A DNA stretch of 64,000 nt, taken from contig NZ_RXOL01000001.1 of NCBI RefSeq assembly GCF_004004515.1, forward strand, positions 248,001 through 312,000, read 5' to 3'. The position numbers and the translations under genes are program-made. The notes below the pieces were generated by a model. That model was not told where the DNA came from. It was given only the letters and a program-made list of their open reading frames with translations, and ran no database searches. Origin of the DNA: Croceicoccus ponticola. Lineage in GTDB: Bacteria; Pseudomonadota; Alphaproteobacteria; Sphingomonadales; Sphingomonadaceae. This document shows, piece after piece, positions 39,744 through 48,931 of the stretch; the first letter of the stretch is position 1; each line of letters begins with the position of its first letter.

Positions 39744-41543
39744 TCAGGCGCTTTCGGTTTCGACCTTGGTGGCCACGCGGTCGGCGAGGCTGGTCTTCAG
39801 CTTTGGTTTGCGGGTGAGCTGACCCTCGCGCATCAGCTGTTCGCGAAATTCGTCCCGCTTTTCGTGGATCGACGCGATAACGTGCCCCATCGGCACGCCG
39901 ATATTGACCAGAACCGCTTCCGACAGTTGCAACGAGCTTTCGAGCGTTTCGGGAACGGCTTCGGTCGCCCCGGCACGATAAAGCTCCGCTGCATGGGTAG
40001 TGTCGCGGGCCCGGGCGATGATCGGGATGTCGGGATAGTGACTGCGTAACCTGCGCAGGAGCCGTGCGGCCAGCACTGGTTCGTCCATCGTCAGGATAAT
40101 GGCCGATGCGTTCGACAGGTCGATCCGGTCGAGCGCGGGCCCACTCGCATCAGCGTAAAGCAGCGGGTGCTTACGACGCCGTGCCAGATGGGCCAGTTCG
40201 GGGTCGGAATCGATTGCCAGGAAACGCTGATCGTGGCGCTTCATCATGTCGGCAATCAATTGCCCGACGCGGCCATAGCCCAGGATGATCGCACGTCCCG
40301 ATGTCGGATCGTCGTCCTCCTCCGCCTCCGTCGGGGCGGGGGCGGCATCGACGTGGCGCGCAACTTTGCGGCCGAGGAGCGCGAGAATTGGCGTGATCGT
40401 CAGCCCGATGGCAGTGACGATTTGCCAGAATTGCGCGGTCTGCGGCTGTATCAATTGTGCCGTCGCGGCTGCCGACAATACGATGAGCGTCGTCTCCGAA
40501 GGACTGGACATCATGATGCCCGTTTCGACCGCCGTGCCGCGCCGCGCGCCCATCATCCGCAGCACTGCGCCGGTGACCAGTGCCTTGACCAACAGCACGC
40601 CCGACACGGCCATCGCAATTGACCATGCATTCGCGGCGATGACGCCAAGATCGACGCCCATGCCAACTGTGATGAGGAAAATGCCGAGCGCGAGCCCCTT
40701 GAACGGGGCCGTGATGCCCTCGACCTCGGTATGATACTCCGTCTCCGCGATCAGTAGGCCAGCCAGCAGCGCGCCAACGATGGGCGAAAGCCCAACAGCC
40801 GCTGTGGCAAGCGAAGCGACGATGACGACAAGCAGGCTGGCGGCGAGAAACAGTTCCGGGCTCTTGGTCCGGGCGGCTTGCGCGAACAGGCGGGGGAGCA
40901 GGAAGCGGCCCGCGACCATCAACACGATTACGGTCAGCGCGCCGGTCCAAATCGTGTACCAGAGCCCCTCCATCCCATCTGAAGCCGCATAAGGCGCCAT
41001 CGCGCCGAGCAGGAAGATGATCGGCACGATGGCGATATCTTCGAACAGCAGCATCGACAGCGCAGCCTTGCCGACCGGGCTTTTCGTGCCTGAAATAGGA
41101 AGGACGAGTGCAGTCGACGAGAGCGCGAGCGCAAGGCCAAGCCCCATGGCCCCGGTCCAGTATTGGCCCATCGCCATCAGCACGAAAGCGATCAGCGCGG
41201 CGGAGATCGAAAGTTCCAGCGCGCCGAGGCCAAATACCATGCGCCGCAATTGCCACAATCGGTTGAACGACAGTTCCAGACCGATGGTGAAAAGCAGCAG
41301 GATGATGCCGAATTCGGCAAAAGGCTCCAACCCCTGAGGGTCGGTAATCGTGATATACTGCAACCACGGATAGTCGAATACGAGCCGCCCGAGCCCGAAC
41401 GGGCCGACCAGCATGCCGACAAGAATGAACCCGATGATGGGCGTGATGCGGAACCGTGCAAAGACCGGGATCACGATGCCCGCGGCGCCAAGAATGACCA
41501 GCGCATCGGAAAGTACGGGTGATAAATGCAGTTCGCTCGCCAT
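39744..41543 (-). CDS. CPA2 family cation:proton antiporter with TrkA-N domain (KefB/KefC-like)
   Basis: 599 residues. The first about 385 form some twelve to thirteen membrane segments of the Na/H exchanger fold (opening SPVLSDALVILGAAGIVIPV; LLFEDIAIVPIIFLLGA is the canonical helix). A hinge rich in Glu/Asp (EAEEDDDPTSG) leads to an RCK/TrkA-N nucleotide-binding domain starting AIILGYGRVGQLIADMM. Glutathione-gated potassium efflux is possible, but the ligand cannot be read. The ancillary KefF/KefG subunit is not seen nearby. Confidence 0.9.
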   Translation of the reverse strand: MASELHLSPVLSDALVILGAAGIVIPVFARFRITPIIGFILVGMLVGPFGLGRLVFDYPWLQYITITDPQGLEPFAEFGIILLLFTIGLELSFNRLWQLRRMVFGLGALELSISAALIAFVLMAMGQYWTGAMGLGLALALSSTALVLPISGTKSPVGKAALSMLLFEDIAIVPIIFLLGAMAPYAASDGMEGLWYTIWTGALTVIVLMVAGRFLLPRLFAQAARTKSPELFLAASLLVVIVASLATAAVGLSPIVGALLAGLLIAETEYHTEVEGITAPFKGLALGIFLITVGMGVDLGVIAANAWSIAMAVSGVLLVKALVTGAVLRMMGARRGTAVETGIMMSSPSETTLIVLSAAATAQLIQPQTAQFWQIVTAIGLTITPILALLGRKVARHVDAAPAPTEAEEDDDPTSGRAIILGYGRVGQLIADMMKRHDQRFLAIDSDPELAHLARRRKHPLLYADASGPALDRIDLSNASAIILTMDEPVLAARLLRRLRSHYPDIPIIARARDTTHAAELYRAGATEAVPETLESSLQLSEAVLVNIGVPMGHVIASIHEKRDEFREQLMREGQLTRKPKLKTSLADRVATKVETESA

Positions 41544-41665
41544 CTATGGGCTACCTACGTTGCATTGCGGCAATTGGCCAGTGCGGCAAGCCGATGATTT
41601 TCTACTTCGGATTGAGGGGCGACTTCTAGCTCCCGAAAATCTTACCCGCGGCCGGCACCGTATGT

Positions 41666-41701
41666 ATTCGGCCGGCCGAGATTGCTCCCGACCGGCCGAA
41701 T
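41666..41701. repeat. Inverted repeat between the CPA2 and peptidase genes
   Basis: ATTCGGCCGG (41666-41675) and CCGGCCGAAT (41692-41701) with a 16-base loop. It follows the peptidase stop by 23 bases on the minus strand, so a terminator role is possible, but no T run follows. Confidence 0.5.
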
Positions 41702-41723
41702 GTATCCCATTATCCGCCCGCGA

Positions 41724-43595
41724 TCAGAGCAGCTTTTCGATCTCGTCCATCGTCTCGCTGAACTTGGCGACGAAGGCCCGATAGACGTCTGGCTTGGTCA
41801 TATCGAGCCCGGCCTTCTTTTTCAGAATGTCGATCGGATAGTCCGAACCGCCAGCCTTCAACACGTCGATCATTGCCTTCTGCTCCTTTTTGCCGCCGTT
41901 CATGATTTGGTCGGCGAACCAGGTGCCGGCGGAGATCGAGGTGGCGTATTGGAAGACGTAGAAGCTGTCAGAACGGAAGAAGTGGCTGACAAACGACCAT
42001 TCGTGCGCAACGTTTTCGGGCAAGATCATGTTCGGCCCGTGATAGCGACGCAGGATATCGTAATAGATTTCGGCGTATTTTTCACCCGACAGACCTTCGC
42101 CCGCTTCGGCCAGTTCGTGCGCCTTCAGCTCGAATTCGGCGAACTGGGTCTGGCGGAAGAAAGATCCGCGCGCGGCCTCTAGCTGGGAACCCAGATAGAA
42201 CAGCTTTTCCTGCTTCGTCTTTGCCCGGTCCAGCATGTAGCGGCTGAGGAAAACCTCGTTCGCCGTCGACGCGATCTCCGCAATGAAGGTCGCGTAGTCA
42301 TAGGTTTCCCAAGGGTTGTTATCCTTCGACAACAGCGTGTGGATCGCGTGACCCCATTCATGGGCGTACGTAGACATGGAATCGAAATCTTCGCCGAGGT
42401 TCAGCAGCAGGTACGGGTGCACATCATATGCTCCGCCCTGCATATATGCGCCCGATTTCTTGCCGGTCCGGGGATTGGGGTCCATCCACTTTTTCGTCGT
42501 CGCGTCGGTCAGCAGCTTGCCGTATTCCGGGCCGAACGGCTTCAACGCCTCGATCGTGATGGCGCGCATCTGGGGCAGCGTGAACTTGCGGTCCAGCGTT
42601 ACCAGCGGCGGATAGATGTCATAATAACCGATGTCCGGCAGGCCAAGGATGCGGCGACGCAAATCAAAATAGCGGTGAAGCTGCGGCAGGCCGCGGTTCA
42701 CTTCCTCGACCAGCGTGCGATAGACGCCTTCGGGAATGTTGGGACCATCCAGCGCCCAGGACAGCGTGTTCGGATAATTGCGCGACTTGGCGCGGAACAC
42801 GTCGCCCTTCAGCTTCGACGTATAGGCAGCGCCCAGCGTATTGCTGAAAGCGGCATAGGAATCCCAGAACTCGGAGAAGATCAGCTTGCGATCCTCGCGA
42901 TTCGGCGCGTCGCGATTGAGCGAATAACCTTGGTCGTCCAACCGCACTTCTGTTCCGTCGGAAAGCTTGACGGTCGGGCGGGGCATGTCTGACGCAGTCA
43001 ATTGCGAGCGCACGTCATCCGGACCGGTGAGCGGCGCGCTCGACGAAGCCAGAATGCTTTCGCCCTTGGCGTCAAGCACGTGATCGGCCCCGCGCAGCGT
43101 CTGGCTCAAGCTGAAGGCAAAGCGGTCTTGCAGGGTCTTGTTCGCAGCGATGTAAGCGTTGACCTTCTCCGCGCCCAGCGCGAGGACCTCGGGCGAAACC
43201 CACGAAGTCGCTTCACTCAAGGCCGTGAACATGTCGCTCGCCTGACCCTCACGTTCCTGGTTTTTTGAAACGCGCACGTCGGCATCGGCGCTGAGGTGGG
43301 CATAGATGTAAACGCGAACGGCGTCTTTCGACACGTCGGAAATGTCGGCCATCGCCTTGGCCATGGCATCCGGGCCGTGGCCAAAGTGGCCCTTGTAGGC
43401 GGCAAGGCGGGGAAGGGTGGCGAGTACGGCCTGACGCGCGGTTTCCCATGCGGTCCAGTCGGGGAACAGTTCGGACAAGTCCCAGTCGCCGCCGGTCACC
43501 CCGTCCGCCATCGCCTGAGCGAAAGCAGGAGTGGCGCTGGCGAACGGCAGGATTGCGCCAAAAGCGAGCAAGCGGCGGCGGTCGGTGTTCAGCAT
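41724..43595 (-). CDS. pepF: M3 family oligoendopeptidase F, secreted
   Basis: 623 residues. The N-terminus MLNTDRRRLLAFGAILPFAS looks like a Tat signal peptide (twin Arg, hydrophobic core, cleavage after AFA), so the peptidase should be periplasmic, unlike the cytoplasmic PepF of Gram-positives. The zinc motif HEWGH is near residue 414 with the third ligand Glu about 25 residues on (FIAEIASTANE). The fold is long and helical as in thimet-oligopeptidase relatives. It would degrade short peptides in the periplasm. It lies 180 bases upstream of the CPA2 gene on the same strand. Confidence 0.9.
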   Translation of the reverse strand: MLNTDRRRLLAFGAILPFASATPAFAQAMADGVTGGDWDLSELFPDWTAWETARQAVLATLPRLAAYKGHFGHGPDAMAKAMADISDVSKDAVRVYIYAHLSADADVRVSKNQEREGQASDMFTALSEATSWVSPEVLALGAEKVNAYIAANKTLQDRFAFSLSQTLRGADHVLDAKGESILASSSAPLTGPDDVRSQLTASDMPRPTVKLSDGTEVRLDDQGYSLNRDAPNREDRKLIFSEFWDSYAAFSNTLGAAYTSKLKGDVFRAKSRNYPNTLSWALDGPNIPEGVYRTLVEEVNRGLPQLHRYFDLRRRILGLPDIGYYDIYPPLVTLDRKFTLPQMRAITIEALKPFGPEYGKLLTDATTKKWMDPNPRTGKKSGAYMQGGAYDVHPYLLLNLGEDFDSMSTYAHEWGHAIHTLLSKDNNPWETYDYATFIAEIASTANEVFLSRYMLDRAKTKQEKLFYLGSQLEAARGSFFRQTQFAEFELKAHELAEAGEGLSGEKYAEIYYDILRRYHGPNMILPENVAHEWSFVSHFFRSDSFYVFQYATSISAGTWFADQIMNGGKKEQKAMIDVLKAGGSDYPIDILKKKAGLDMTKPDVYRAFVAKFSETMDEIEKLL

Positions 43596-43732
43596 GGTCA
43601 GATTCAGTCCCTAAGACATGCGGCGGCACGCCTTCATAACGTAGTTGCTAGCGTAACTACTGTGGATGACAAGAGCCTGAACCGGGTTCGGTCGGGAGCT
43701 ATCGGTCGTTCGTCGATCGGCGGCGCATGTTT

Positions 43733-45373
43733 TCAGCCGCCGCCAAGGGCCTTCGACCCCAGCGGCTTTCCGCCCGCGGCGTCGTCGATCTTGGTCGCGG
43801 CGGTCGGGTCCTTGCCCACCTGATCGTCCCACTCAATCCGGTACAGATCGAACCGCCGGTCGGCGAGATTGCGCACCGTGCCCTCTGCCCGTGCCCACGA
43901 CAGGTCGGCCAGATTGACATCGCTGATGGTCAGCGTTTCGACGTTCTCGCTTGCTTCTGCCGCGATGCCGTCACGCGCAAAGGGGAAATCGCATGGCGTG
44001 AGGATGCAGGACTGGGCGTACTGAATGTCCATATTGCCGACATTGGGCAGGTTGCCGACATTCCCGCTCATCACCACGAAGCACTGGTTTTCGATGGCGC
44101 GGGCTTGGGCGCAGTAACGCACGCGCATGTAGCCTTGCCGGCTGTCGGTGCAAAACGGGACGAAGATGATCCGCGCGCCTTCGTCGACCAGTCGGCGGGC
44201 GAGTTCGGGAAATTCACTGTCGTAACAGATCAAAACGCCGATCGGGCCGCAGTCGGTCTGGATCGCGTCGATCGAATCGCCGCCCTTGATGTTCCACCAG
44301 TAATCCTCGTTCGGGGTCGGGTGGATCTTTTCCTGTTCGTGGATCGACCCGTCGCGCAGGCAGACATAGGCGACGTTGTGGATGTCGCCGTCTTCCATCC
44401 GCGTCGGGTGCGATCCGCCGATGATGTTGATATTGAATTCCAGCGCCATCTTCGACAGCGCCTTCTTGATCCTGGGCGTATAGGCCGAAAGCGCCTCGAT
44501 CGATTCCTGGCTGCTCAATTCCTGGTCAGCGATGGACAGCAGGGGCAGCGTGAAAAGTTCGGGGAAGAGGATGAAATCGGCCTCGTAATCCGCGGCCACG
44601 TCGACGAAATATTCGATGCCGCGCATGAATTCGTCATAGTCCTTCACTGCGCGCGCCTGAAGCTGGCACGTCGCGATACGGACCTGTTCCACGTCACGGG
44701 GCACGCGGAACTTCTTTGGCTTGTCGGTGTCGATGTAAGGATTGCGCCATACAAGATGCGCGGCGAACGCCTTCGACTTGGTATCCTCGGGCAAATAGCC
44801 CTTCAGCACGCCGATTGGTTCGAAGCCGTTGGCGAGCTGGAAGCGAAGAACCGGGTCGTGCAGCTTCCCTTCCTGTACTTTCGCTATGTAATCCTGCGGA
44901 CCGTCGACCTTGCGCCAATGGCGCGACAGGTTGGGCATCCGGCCGCCAAAGGCGATGCCGGTCAGTTCCAACCGTTCGGCCAGCGCACGACGTTCTTCGT
45001 ACAGTCGCCGGCCGATGCGCGTACCGCGAACCTTGGGGTCCACGCACATTTCATAACCGTACAACCATTCGCCGTTGGGCTTGTGGCGGCTGCCGAAACC
45101 GTTGCCGGTGATTTCGTCCCAGGTATGCTGTTTCAGGGCAAGGTTGGCCGGCACGCGCATCGACGCGCAGTACCCGACGAGCTTGCCGTCGAGTTTCGCG
45201 ACGAAGCATCCCTCGGGATAGTTGTTCAGCTGGCCGCGGATCTCGCCGAACGTATAGGGCGGCAAATCGACATAGACTCGCCGGATCAGGGCGGCGATTG
45301 CGGAAACGTCCTTGGGAACTGCCTGGCGGACTTCGAGGCGGGCTTTGCTGCTGGTTTCGGTCATTGCCGCCAC
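43733..45373 (-). CDS. Fusion of GNAT N-acetyltransferase and nitrilase-superfamily amidohydrolase
   Basis: 546 residues. The N-terminal part (about 10-170) is a GNAT domain (VRQAVPKDVSAIAALIRRVY; acetyl-CoA loop near RGTRIGRRLYEERRALAERL). The C-terminal part (about 225-510) is a carbon-nitrogen hydrolase with the catalytic Glu in FPELFTL (about 271), Lys in EKIHPTPNE (about 348) and Cys in LICYDSEFPE (about 383). All three catalytic residues are present. This architecture is known in bacteria but its substrate is not established. Starts at 45373 (MAAMTETSS) or 45364 are both possible. Confidence 0.92.
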   Translation of the reverse strand: MAAMTETSSKARLEVRQAVPKDVSAIAALIRRVYVDLPPYTFGEIRGQLNNYPEGCFVAKLDGKLVGYCASMRVPANLALKQHTWDEITGNGFGSRHKPNGEWLYGYEMCVDPKVRGTRIGRRLYEERRALAERLELTGIAFGGRMPNLSRHWRKVDGPQDYIAKVQEGKLHDPVLRFQLANGFEPIGVLKGYLPEDTKSKAFAAHLVWRNPYIDTDKPKKFRVPRDVEQVRIATCQLQARAVKDYDEFMRGIEYFVDVAADYEADFILFPELFTLPLLSIADQELSSQESIEALSAYTPRIKKALSKMALEFNINIIGGSHPTRMEDGDIHNVAYVCLRDGSIHEQEKIHPTPNEDYWWNIKGGDSIDAIQTDCGPIGVLICYDSEFPELARRLVDEGARIIFVPFCTDSRQGYMRVRYCAQARAIENQCFVVMSGNVGNLPNVGNMDIQYAQSCILTPCDFPFARDGIAAEASENVETLTISDVNLADLSWARAEGTVRNLADRRFDLYRIEWDDQVGKDPTAATKIDDAAGGKPLGSKALGGG

Positions 45374-45400
45374 ATCTAGCGATGGATCTCACAAAGAAAA

Positions 45401-45428
45401 GCCCTCCACCCGCGAAACGGGGGAGGGC
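45401..45428 (-). terminator. Rho-independent terminator of icd
   Basis: GCCCTCCACCCG (45401-45412) pairs with CGGGGGAGGGC (45418-45428) around a short loop, and on the minus strand the stem is followed by TTTTCTTT. It lies between icd and the GNAT-nitrilase gene, ending icd transcription. Confidence 0.85.
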
Positions 45429-45462
45429 CATTCAAATCATTCATGCCGGAACCGGCGTCGGG

Positions 45463-46689
45463 TCAGGCCCAGTTGGCCATTTCCTTTTCGAGACCTTGAA
45501 CGATGGCTTCGAAGAATTGCTCGGTCGTCATCCAGTCCTGCGAAGGGCCGATGAGCAGCGCGAGGTCTTTGGTCATCTTGCCTTGTTCAACGGCCTGAAT
45601 GCAGACGCGTTCGATCGTTTCGGCGAACTTCACGACATCGGGCGTGTTGTCGAATTTGCCGCGATACATCAGGCCGCGGGTCCACGCGAAGATCGATGCG
45701 ATCGGATTCGTGCTGGTCGCCTTACCCTGCTGGTGCTGACGATAATGGCGGGTGACGGTGCCGTGGGCGGCTTCGGCTTCGACCGTCTTGCCGTCGGGCG
45801 CCATCAGGACCGAAGTCATCAGGCCGAGCGAGCCGTAGCCTTGTGCCACGGTGTCGGACTGCACGTCGCCATCGTAGTTCTTGCAGGCCCAGACGAACTT
45901 GCCGCTCCACTTCAGGGCCGATGCGACCATGTCGTCGATCAGGCGGTGTTCGTAATGAATGCCCGCTTCCTTGAACTTTTCTTGGAAGCCTTCGGTCTCG
46001 AACACTTCCTGGAACAGGTCCTTGAAGCGGCCGTCGTAGGCTTTGAGAATGGTGTTCTTGGTCGACAGGTAGACCGGCCACTTCAGGCCGAGGCCATAGT
46101 TGAAGCTGGCGCGCGCGAAGTCGCGGATCGAATCGTCGAGGTTGTACATCGCCATCGCGACGCCCGGGCTGGGAAAGTCAAAGACCTCGAGGTCCATGTC
46201 GTTCTGGCCGTCTTCGGAATCGAAAACGAGGCGCAGTTTGCCCTTGCCGGGGATCAGCGTGTCGGTGGCGCGATACTGATCACCGAACGCATGACGACCG
46301 ACGACGATCGGGTCGGTCCAGCCGGGCACGAGCCGGGGCACGTTGTCGATCACGATCGGTTCGCGAAACACCACGCCGCCAAGGATGTTGCGGATAGTGC
46401 CGTTGGGCGAACGCCACATCTTCTTGAGATTGAATTCCTTGACGCGTTCTTCGTCAGGGGTGATCGTCGCGCACTTAACGCCGACGCCGAATTCCTTGAT
46501 GGCGTTGGCGGCGTCGACGGTGATCTGGTCTTCGGTCTCGTCGCGCTTTTCGACGGACAGGTCATAGTATTTCAGATCGATGTCGAGATAAGGCAGGATC
46601 AAGCGCTCGCGAATCCACTGCCAGATGATCCGAGTCATCTCGTCGCCGTCGATTTCAACGACCGGGTTCGCTACCTTGATCTTCTGCAT
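45463..46689 (-). CDS. icd: NADP-dependent isocitrate dehydrogenase (eukaryote-like subfamily)
   Basis: 408 residues from the ATG at 46689 ([20 protein letters not shown]). The sequence [20 protein letters not shown] is that of the type II dimeric IDH subfamily also found in eukaryotes. The substrate loop [12 protein letters not shown] and the cofactor region [20 protein letters not shown] (His/Arg contacts to the NADP 2'-phosphate) are intact. It oxidises isocitrate to 2-oxoglutarate, supplying the sucAB complex encoded elsewhere in the window. It is followed by its own terminator. Confidence 0.97.
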   Translation of the reverse strand: MQKIKVANPVVEIDGDEMTRIIWQWIRERLILPYLDIDLKYYDLSVEKRDETEDQITVDAANAIKEFGVGVKCATITPDEERVKEFNLKKMWRSPNGTIRNILGGVVFREPIVIDNVPRLVPGWTDPIVVGRHAFGDQYRATDTLIPGKGKLRLVFDSEDGQNDMDLEVFDFPSPGVAMAMYNLDDSIRDFARASFNYGLGLKWPVYLSTKNTILKAYDGRFKDLFQEVFETEGFQEKFKEAGIHYEHRLIDDMVASALKWSGKFVWACKNYDGDVQSDTVAQGYGSLGLMTSVLMAPDGKTVEAEAAHGTVTRHYRQHQQGKATSTNPIASIFAWTRGLMYRGKFDNTPDVVKFAETIERVCIQAVEQGKMTKDLALLIGPSQDWMTTEQFFEAIVQGLEKEMANWA

Positions 46690-46856
46690 GAGGCTTGTCT
46701 CTCGATTGGTCTGAATGGGAGAGCGCACCGGACGGCACGCGATACGTTGCGCGCGCCTCTTAGCAAAGCGGGGTGTGAGTGCAAGGCACGACGGCGCGAC
46801 CGTTACGGAAAGTCGAGGCTGCTGGCCGGTCGATCAACCGGTGCGACGGGCCGCGA

Positions 46857-46931
46857 TGGTGGGCGTAGGAAGGATTGAACTTCCGACCCCTGCGATGTCA
46901 ACACAGTGCTCTACCACTGAGCTATACGCCC
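46857..46931 (-). tRNA. tRNA-Val (anticodon GAC), CCA encoded
   Basis: Read on the minus strand: acceptor arm GGGCGTA/TACGCCC, D arm GCTC-AGTGGTA-GAGC, anticodon arm CTGTG-TTGACAT-CGCAG with anticodon GAC, T arm GGAAG-TTCAATC-CTTCC, discriminator A at 46860 and genomic CCA at 46857-46859. All stems pair (one T-G in the anticodon stem). It occupies part of the 362-base gap between icd and cpdR; apart from it I see no gene in that gap, only a T-rich tract on the minus strand just after cpdR (about 47035-47042). Confidence 0.96.
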
Positions 46932-47051
46932 ACGCTATCGGGTCCGCGATGGCCGGGGCAACGTTGCCGCCGGCTGTGCAGGCGCTGCCCAATAGCGACA
47001 GGCGCGGGACTGGGCAAGCCCGTTCGCACGGCTTTTAAAAAAAGTCAGGGA

Positions 47052-47429
47052 TCAAAGGTTCGCGTTCGCCATGTTGCCGTCGAACAGCCGCTCGACCTCC
47101 AGCACGAGATCGCGCAGGTGGAATGGCTTGGACAGTACTTTGGCTTGTGGCGCTTCGCGGCTGGCCTTCATCGTCACGGCGGCGAAACCGGTGATGAACA
47201 TGACCTTCGTCGTCGGAGAGACCTGCGCGCAACGTTGCGCCAGTTCGATGCCGTCCATTTCCGGCATGACGATATCGGATAGCAGCAAATCGAAATGCTC
47301 TTCGGTCAAAAGCGGCAGGGCATGGGTGCCGCGATCGACCGCCGTCACCTCGTACCCGGCGTTTTCAAGCGCGCGGGCGAGGTAAGTGCGCATCGAATCT
47401 TCGTCTTCGGCCAGCAGGATGCGAATCAT
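47052..47429 (-). CDS. cpdR: Cell-cycle response regulator CpdR
   Basis: 125 residues, a single receiver domain with no output domain. The acidic pocket is LLAEDEDSM, the phospho-acceptor is D52 in LLLSDIVMPEMDG, the Thr switch is in MFITGFAA, and the Lys is in KVLSKPFHL. Length, the FITGFAA segment and the hydrophobic C-terminus match CpdR. In Caulobacter unphosphorylated CpdR directs ClpXP to degrade CtrA and PdeA, and it is dephosphorylated through CckA-ChpT; cckA is also in this window. It is flanked upstream by the amidohydrolase (divergent) and downstream by tRNA-Val. Confidence 0.92.
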   Translation of the reverse strand: MIRILLAEDEDSMRTYLARALENAGYEVTAVDRGTHALPLLTEEHFDLLLSDIVMPEMDGIELAQRCAQVSPTTKVMFITGFAAVTMKASREAPQAKVLSKPFHLRDLVLEVERLFDGNMANANL

Positions 47430-47655
47430 GTCGTCCTCAATAATCGGCGCAGTGCCATGGCGTGAAGCCGTCGGAAGCGGCCTGTGGGTATGTTGTGCCA
47501 GCGACCGACGCGTTGCCCGTTAGACTGATCCCCTATGTGACTATAACATTTTTATTAAATTTCCCGATCCTTTCCGCAGATGTGCACCTTTGGAACAGGA
47601 AAGCACGGTTTCGGGCCATTGACGCACGGATGCGCGCGGTTCAGCGTGCAACGCG

Positions 47656-48648
47656 ATGAACCCCGAACGCCCCCGGCCCGACCGCACTCCGACCGCAGGC
47701 GCAGCCAATGGCGGTTTTGTGGTAGAAGCTGGCGGCTCGGTTCCCGGATTGGCGCGCCCGGCATTTACATTGCACCAGCCGGCAGCTGCGCGTGTTCCGG
47801 TGATCATCGCGGTGCCCCATGCGGGACGCGCCTATTCGCCAGACCTGATGGGATGTATGCGCCATCCAGCCGAAACGCCGCTGCGGCTGGAGGATCGGTT
47901 TGTCGATGCCGTCGCGCGCGAAGTTGCGTCGAGTTGCGGCGCGCAGATGCTAGTCGCCCACGCCCCGCGCGCGATGATCGACCTGAATCGCGATCCGCGC
48001 GATTTCGACCTCGCGATGTTTTCCGGTTCGGAAGCAGAGAAGGCCGCCATGCGCCGGGATATGCCACGTGGCGGAGCACAAAGCGCGCGATCGCTGCGCG
48101 GATTGGGCCTCTTTCCCCGCAGGCTTGCCGGTATCGGTGAACTGTGGCGCGCGCCAATGCGGCCGGTGGACGCCCAGCATCGGATCGCCGCGATCCATGC
48201 GCCCTATCATGATACGCTGGCGCGGGTTCTGGCCGAAATCCGCGAGATATGGGGCGCGGCGCTGTTGGTTGACATGCATTCAATGCCGGACCTGCCCCAT
48301 GGCGCGGCGGGGATCACGCCGGCAACCCATGTCATCGGCGACCGATTCGGCGCCAGTTGCGGGCGTGATGTGGTCGCGGCTGCAATGGGCGCATTGGACC
48401 GGGCCGGAGCCGCCTGCGCCTATAACCGGCCTTATGCTGGCGGCTACGTACTCGATCGCCACGGCAAGCCGAGGTCGGGCATCCATGCCGTACAGGTCGA
48501 GATTGCGCGCAGCCTCTACCTCGACGAAGCGCTGGAGCAGCCCGGAAACGGTGTGGAGCGACAGGCCAAGATCGTGGCGGAGATGGTGAAGGCCATGGCG
48601 GCAATGATCGACACGTCGGGCGATGCCTTGTCGCAAGCGGCCGAATAA
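47656..48648 (+). CDS. hutG: N-formylglutamate amidohydrolase family protein
   Basis: 330 residues. The family core is clear: IIAVPHAGRAYSPDLMG (metal-binding HAGR), DRFVDAVAREVASSCGAQML, VAHAPRAMIDLNRDPRDFD, and LLVDMHSMPDLPHGAAG with further metal ligands, then NRPYAGGYVLDRHGKPRSGI. It hydrolyses N-formyl-L-glutamate to glutamate and formate, the last step of one histidine-breakdown route. No other hut gene is beside it, so the substrate is inferred from family alone. It ends convergent with the candidate small RNA and its terminator. Confidence 0.88.
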   Translation: MNPERPRPDRTPTAGAANGGFVVEAGGSVPGLARPAFTLHQPAAARVPVIIAVPHAGRAYSPDLMGCMRHPAETPLRLEDRFVDAVAREVASSCGAQMLVAHAPRAMIDLNRDPRDFDLAMFSGSEAEKAAMRRDMPRGGAQSARSLRGLGLFPRRLAGIGELWRAPMRPVDAQHRIAAIHAPYHDTLARVLAEIREIWGAALLVDMHSMPDLPHGAAGITPATHVIGDRFGASCGRDVVAAAMGALDRAGAACAYNRPYAGGYVLDRHGKPRSGIHAVQVEIARSLYLDEALEQPGNGVERQAKIVAEMVKAMAAMIDTSGDALSQAAE

Positions 48649-48723
48649 CAGGCCGTTTACAAACCAGTCGCAACATAGGGCTTGAAGGCGCGGGCGCGTC
48701 GTCGCCACACGCGGATCGCACAT

Positions 48724-48753
48724 AAAAAACCACCCCGTGCGAACACGGGGTGG
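48724..48753 (-). terminator. Rho-independent terminator of the small RNA
   Basis: CCACCCCGTG (48730-48739), loop cgaa, CACGGGGTGG (48744-48753), followed on the minus strand by six U residues (48729-48724). There is no T run on the plus side, so it acts on minus-strand transcription. Confidence 0.92.
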
Positions 48754-48831
48754 TCAAGGTTCAGGGAGGTTGACGCACGCTAATGCGTCGGTCCGGTGGA
48801 GCCATGAGGGAAGCCGCCGCCGGACACCTCA
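48724..48831 (-). ncRNA. Candidate small RNA with three-way junction
   Basis: A minus-strand unit between the SapC and amidohydrolase genes. A promoter is plausible: TTGCAA (48856-48861), 16 bases, CTATTT (48834-48839 complement). Its predicted transcript starts near 48831, is about 108 bases and ends in a strong terminator. The first part folds into a perfect three-way junction: P1 pairs 48766-48770 with 48826-48830, P2 48791-48796 with 48820-48825 (GTCCGG/CCGGAC), P3 48772-48777 with 48784-48789 (GACGCA/TGCGTC), with one-base linkers. No coding frame fits. No known RNA family was recognised; it could also be the 3' untranslated region of the SapC gene. Confidence 0.65.
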
Positions 48832-48931
48832 ACAAATAGGGCAAGTTATCGGCTGTTGCAAGAGTGCATCACGCAAGATTTTTTTTATTTTGCCCTTGCG
48901 CAGGTTTCAGCGTCGAAAAATTGCCCGAAAA

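Noticed and set aside
48724-48831. SRP RNA, tmRNA or hammerhead ribozyme identity for the small RNA.
   Set aside because: The SRP loop sequence, tmRNA tag frame and the hammerhead core (CUGANGA and GAAA) are all absent.
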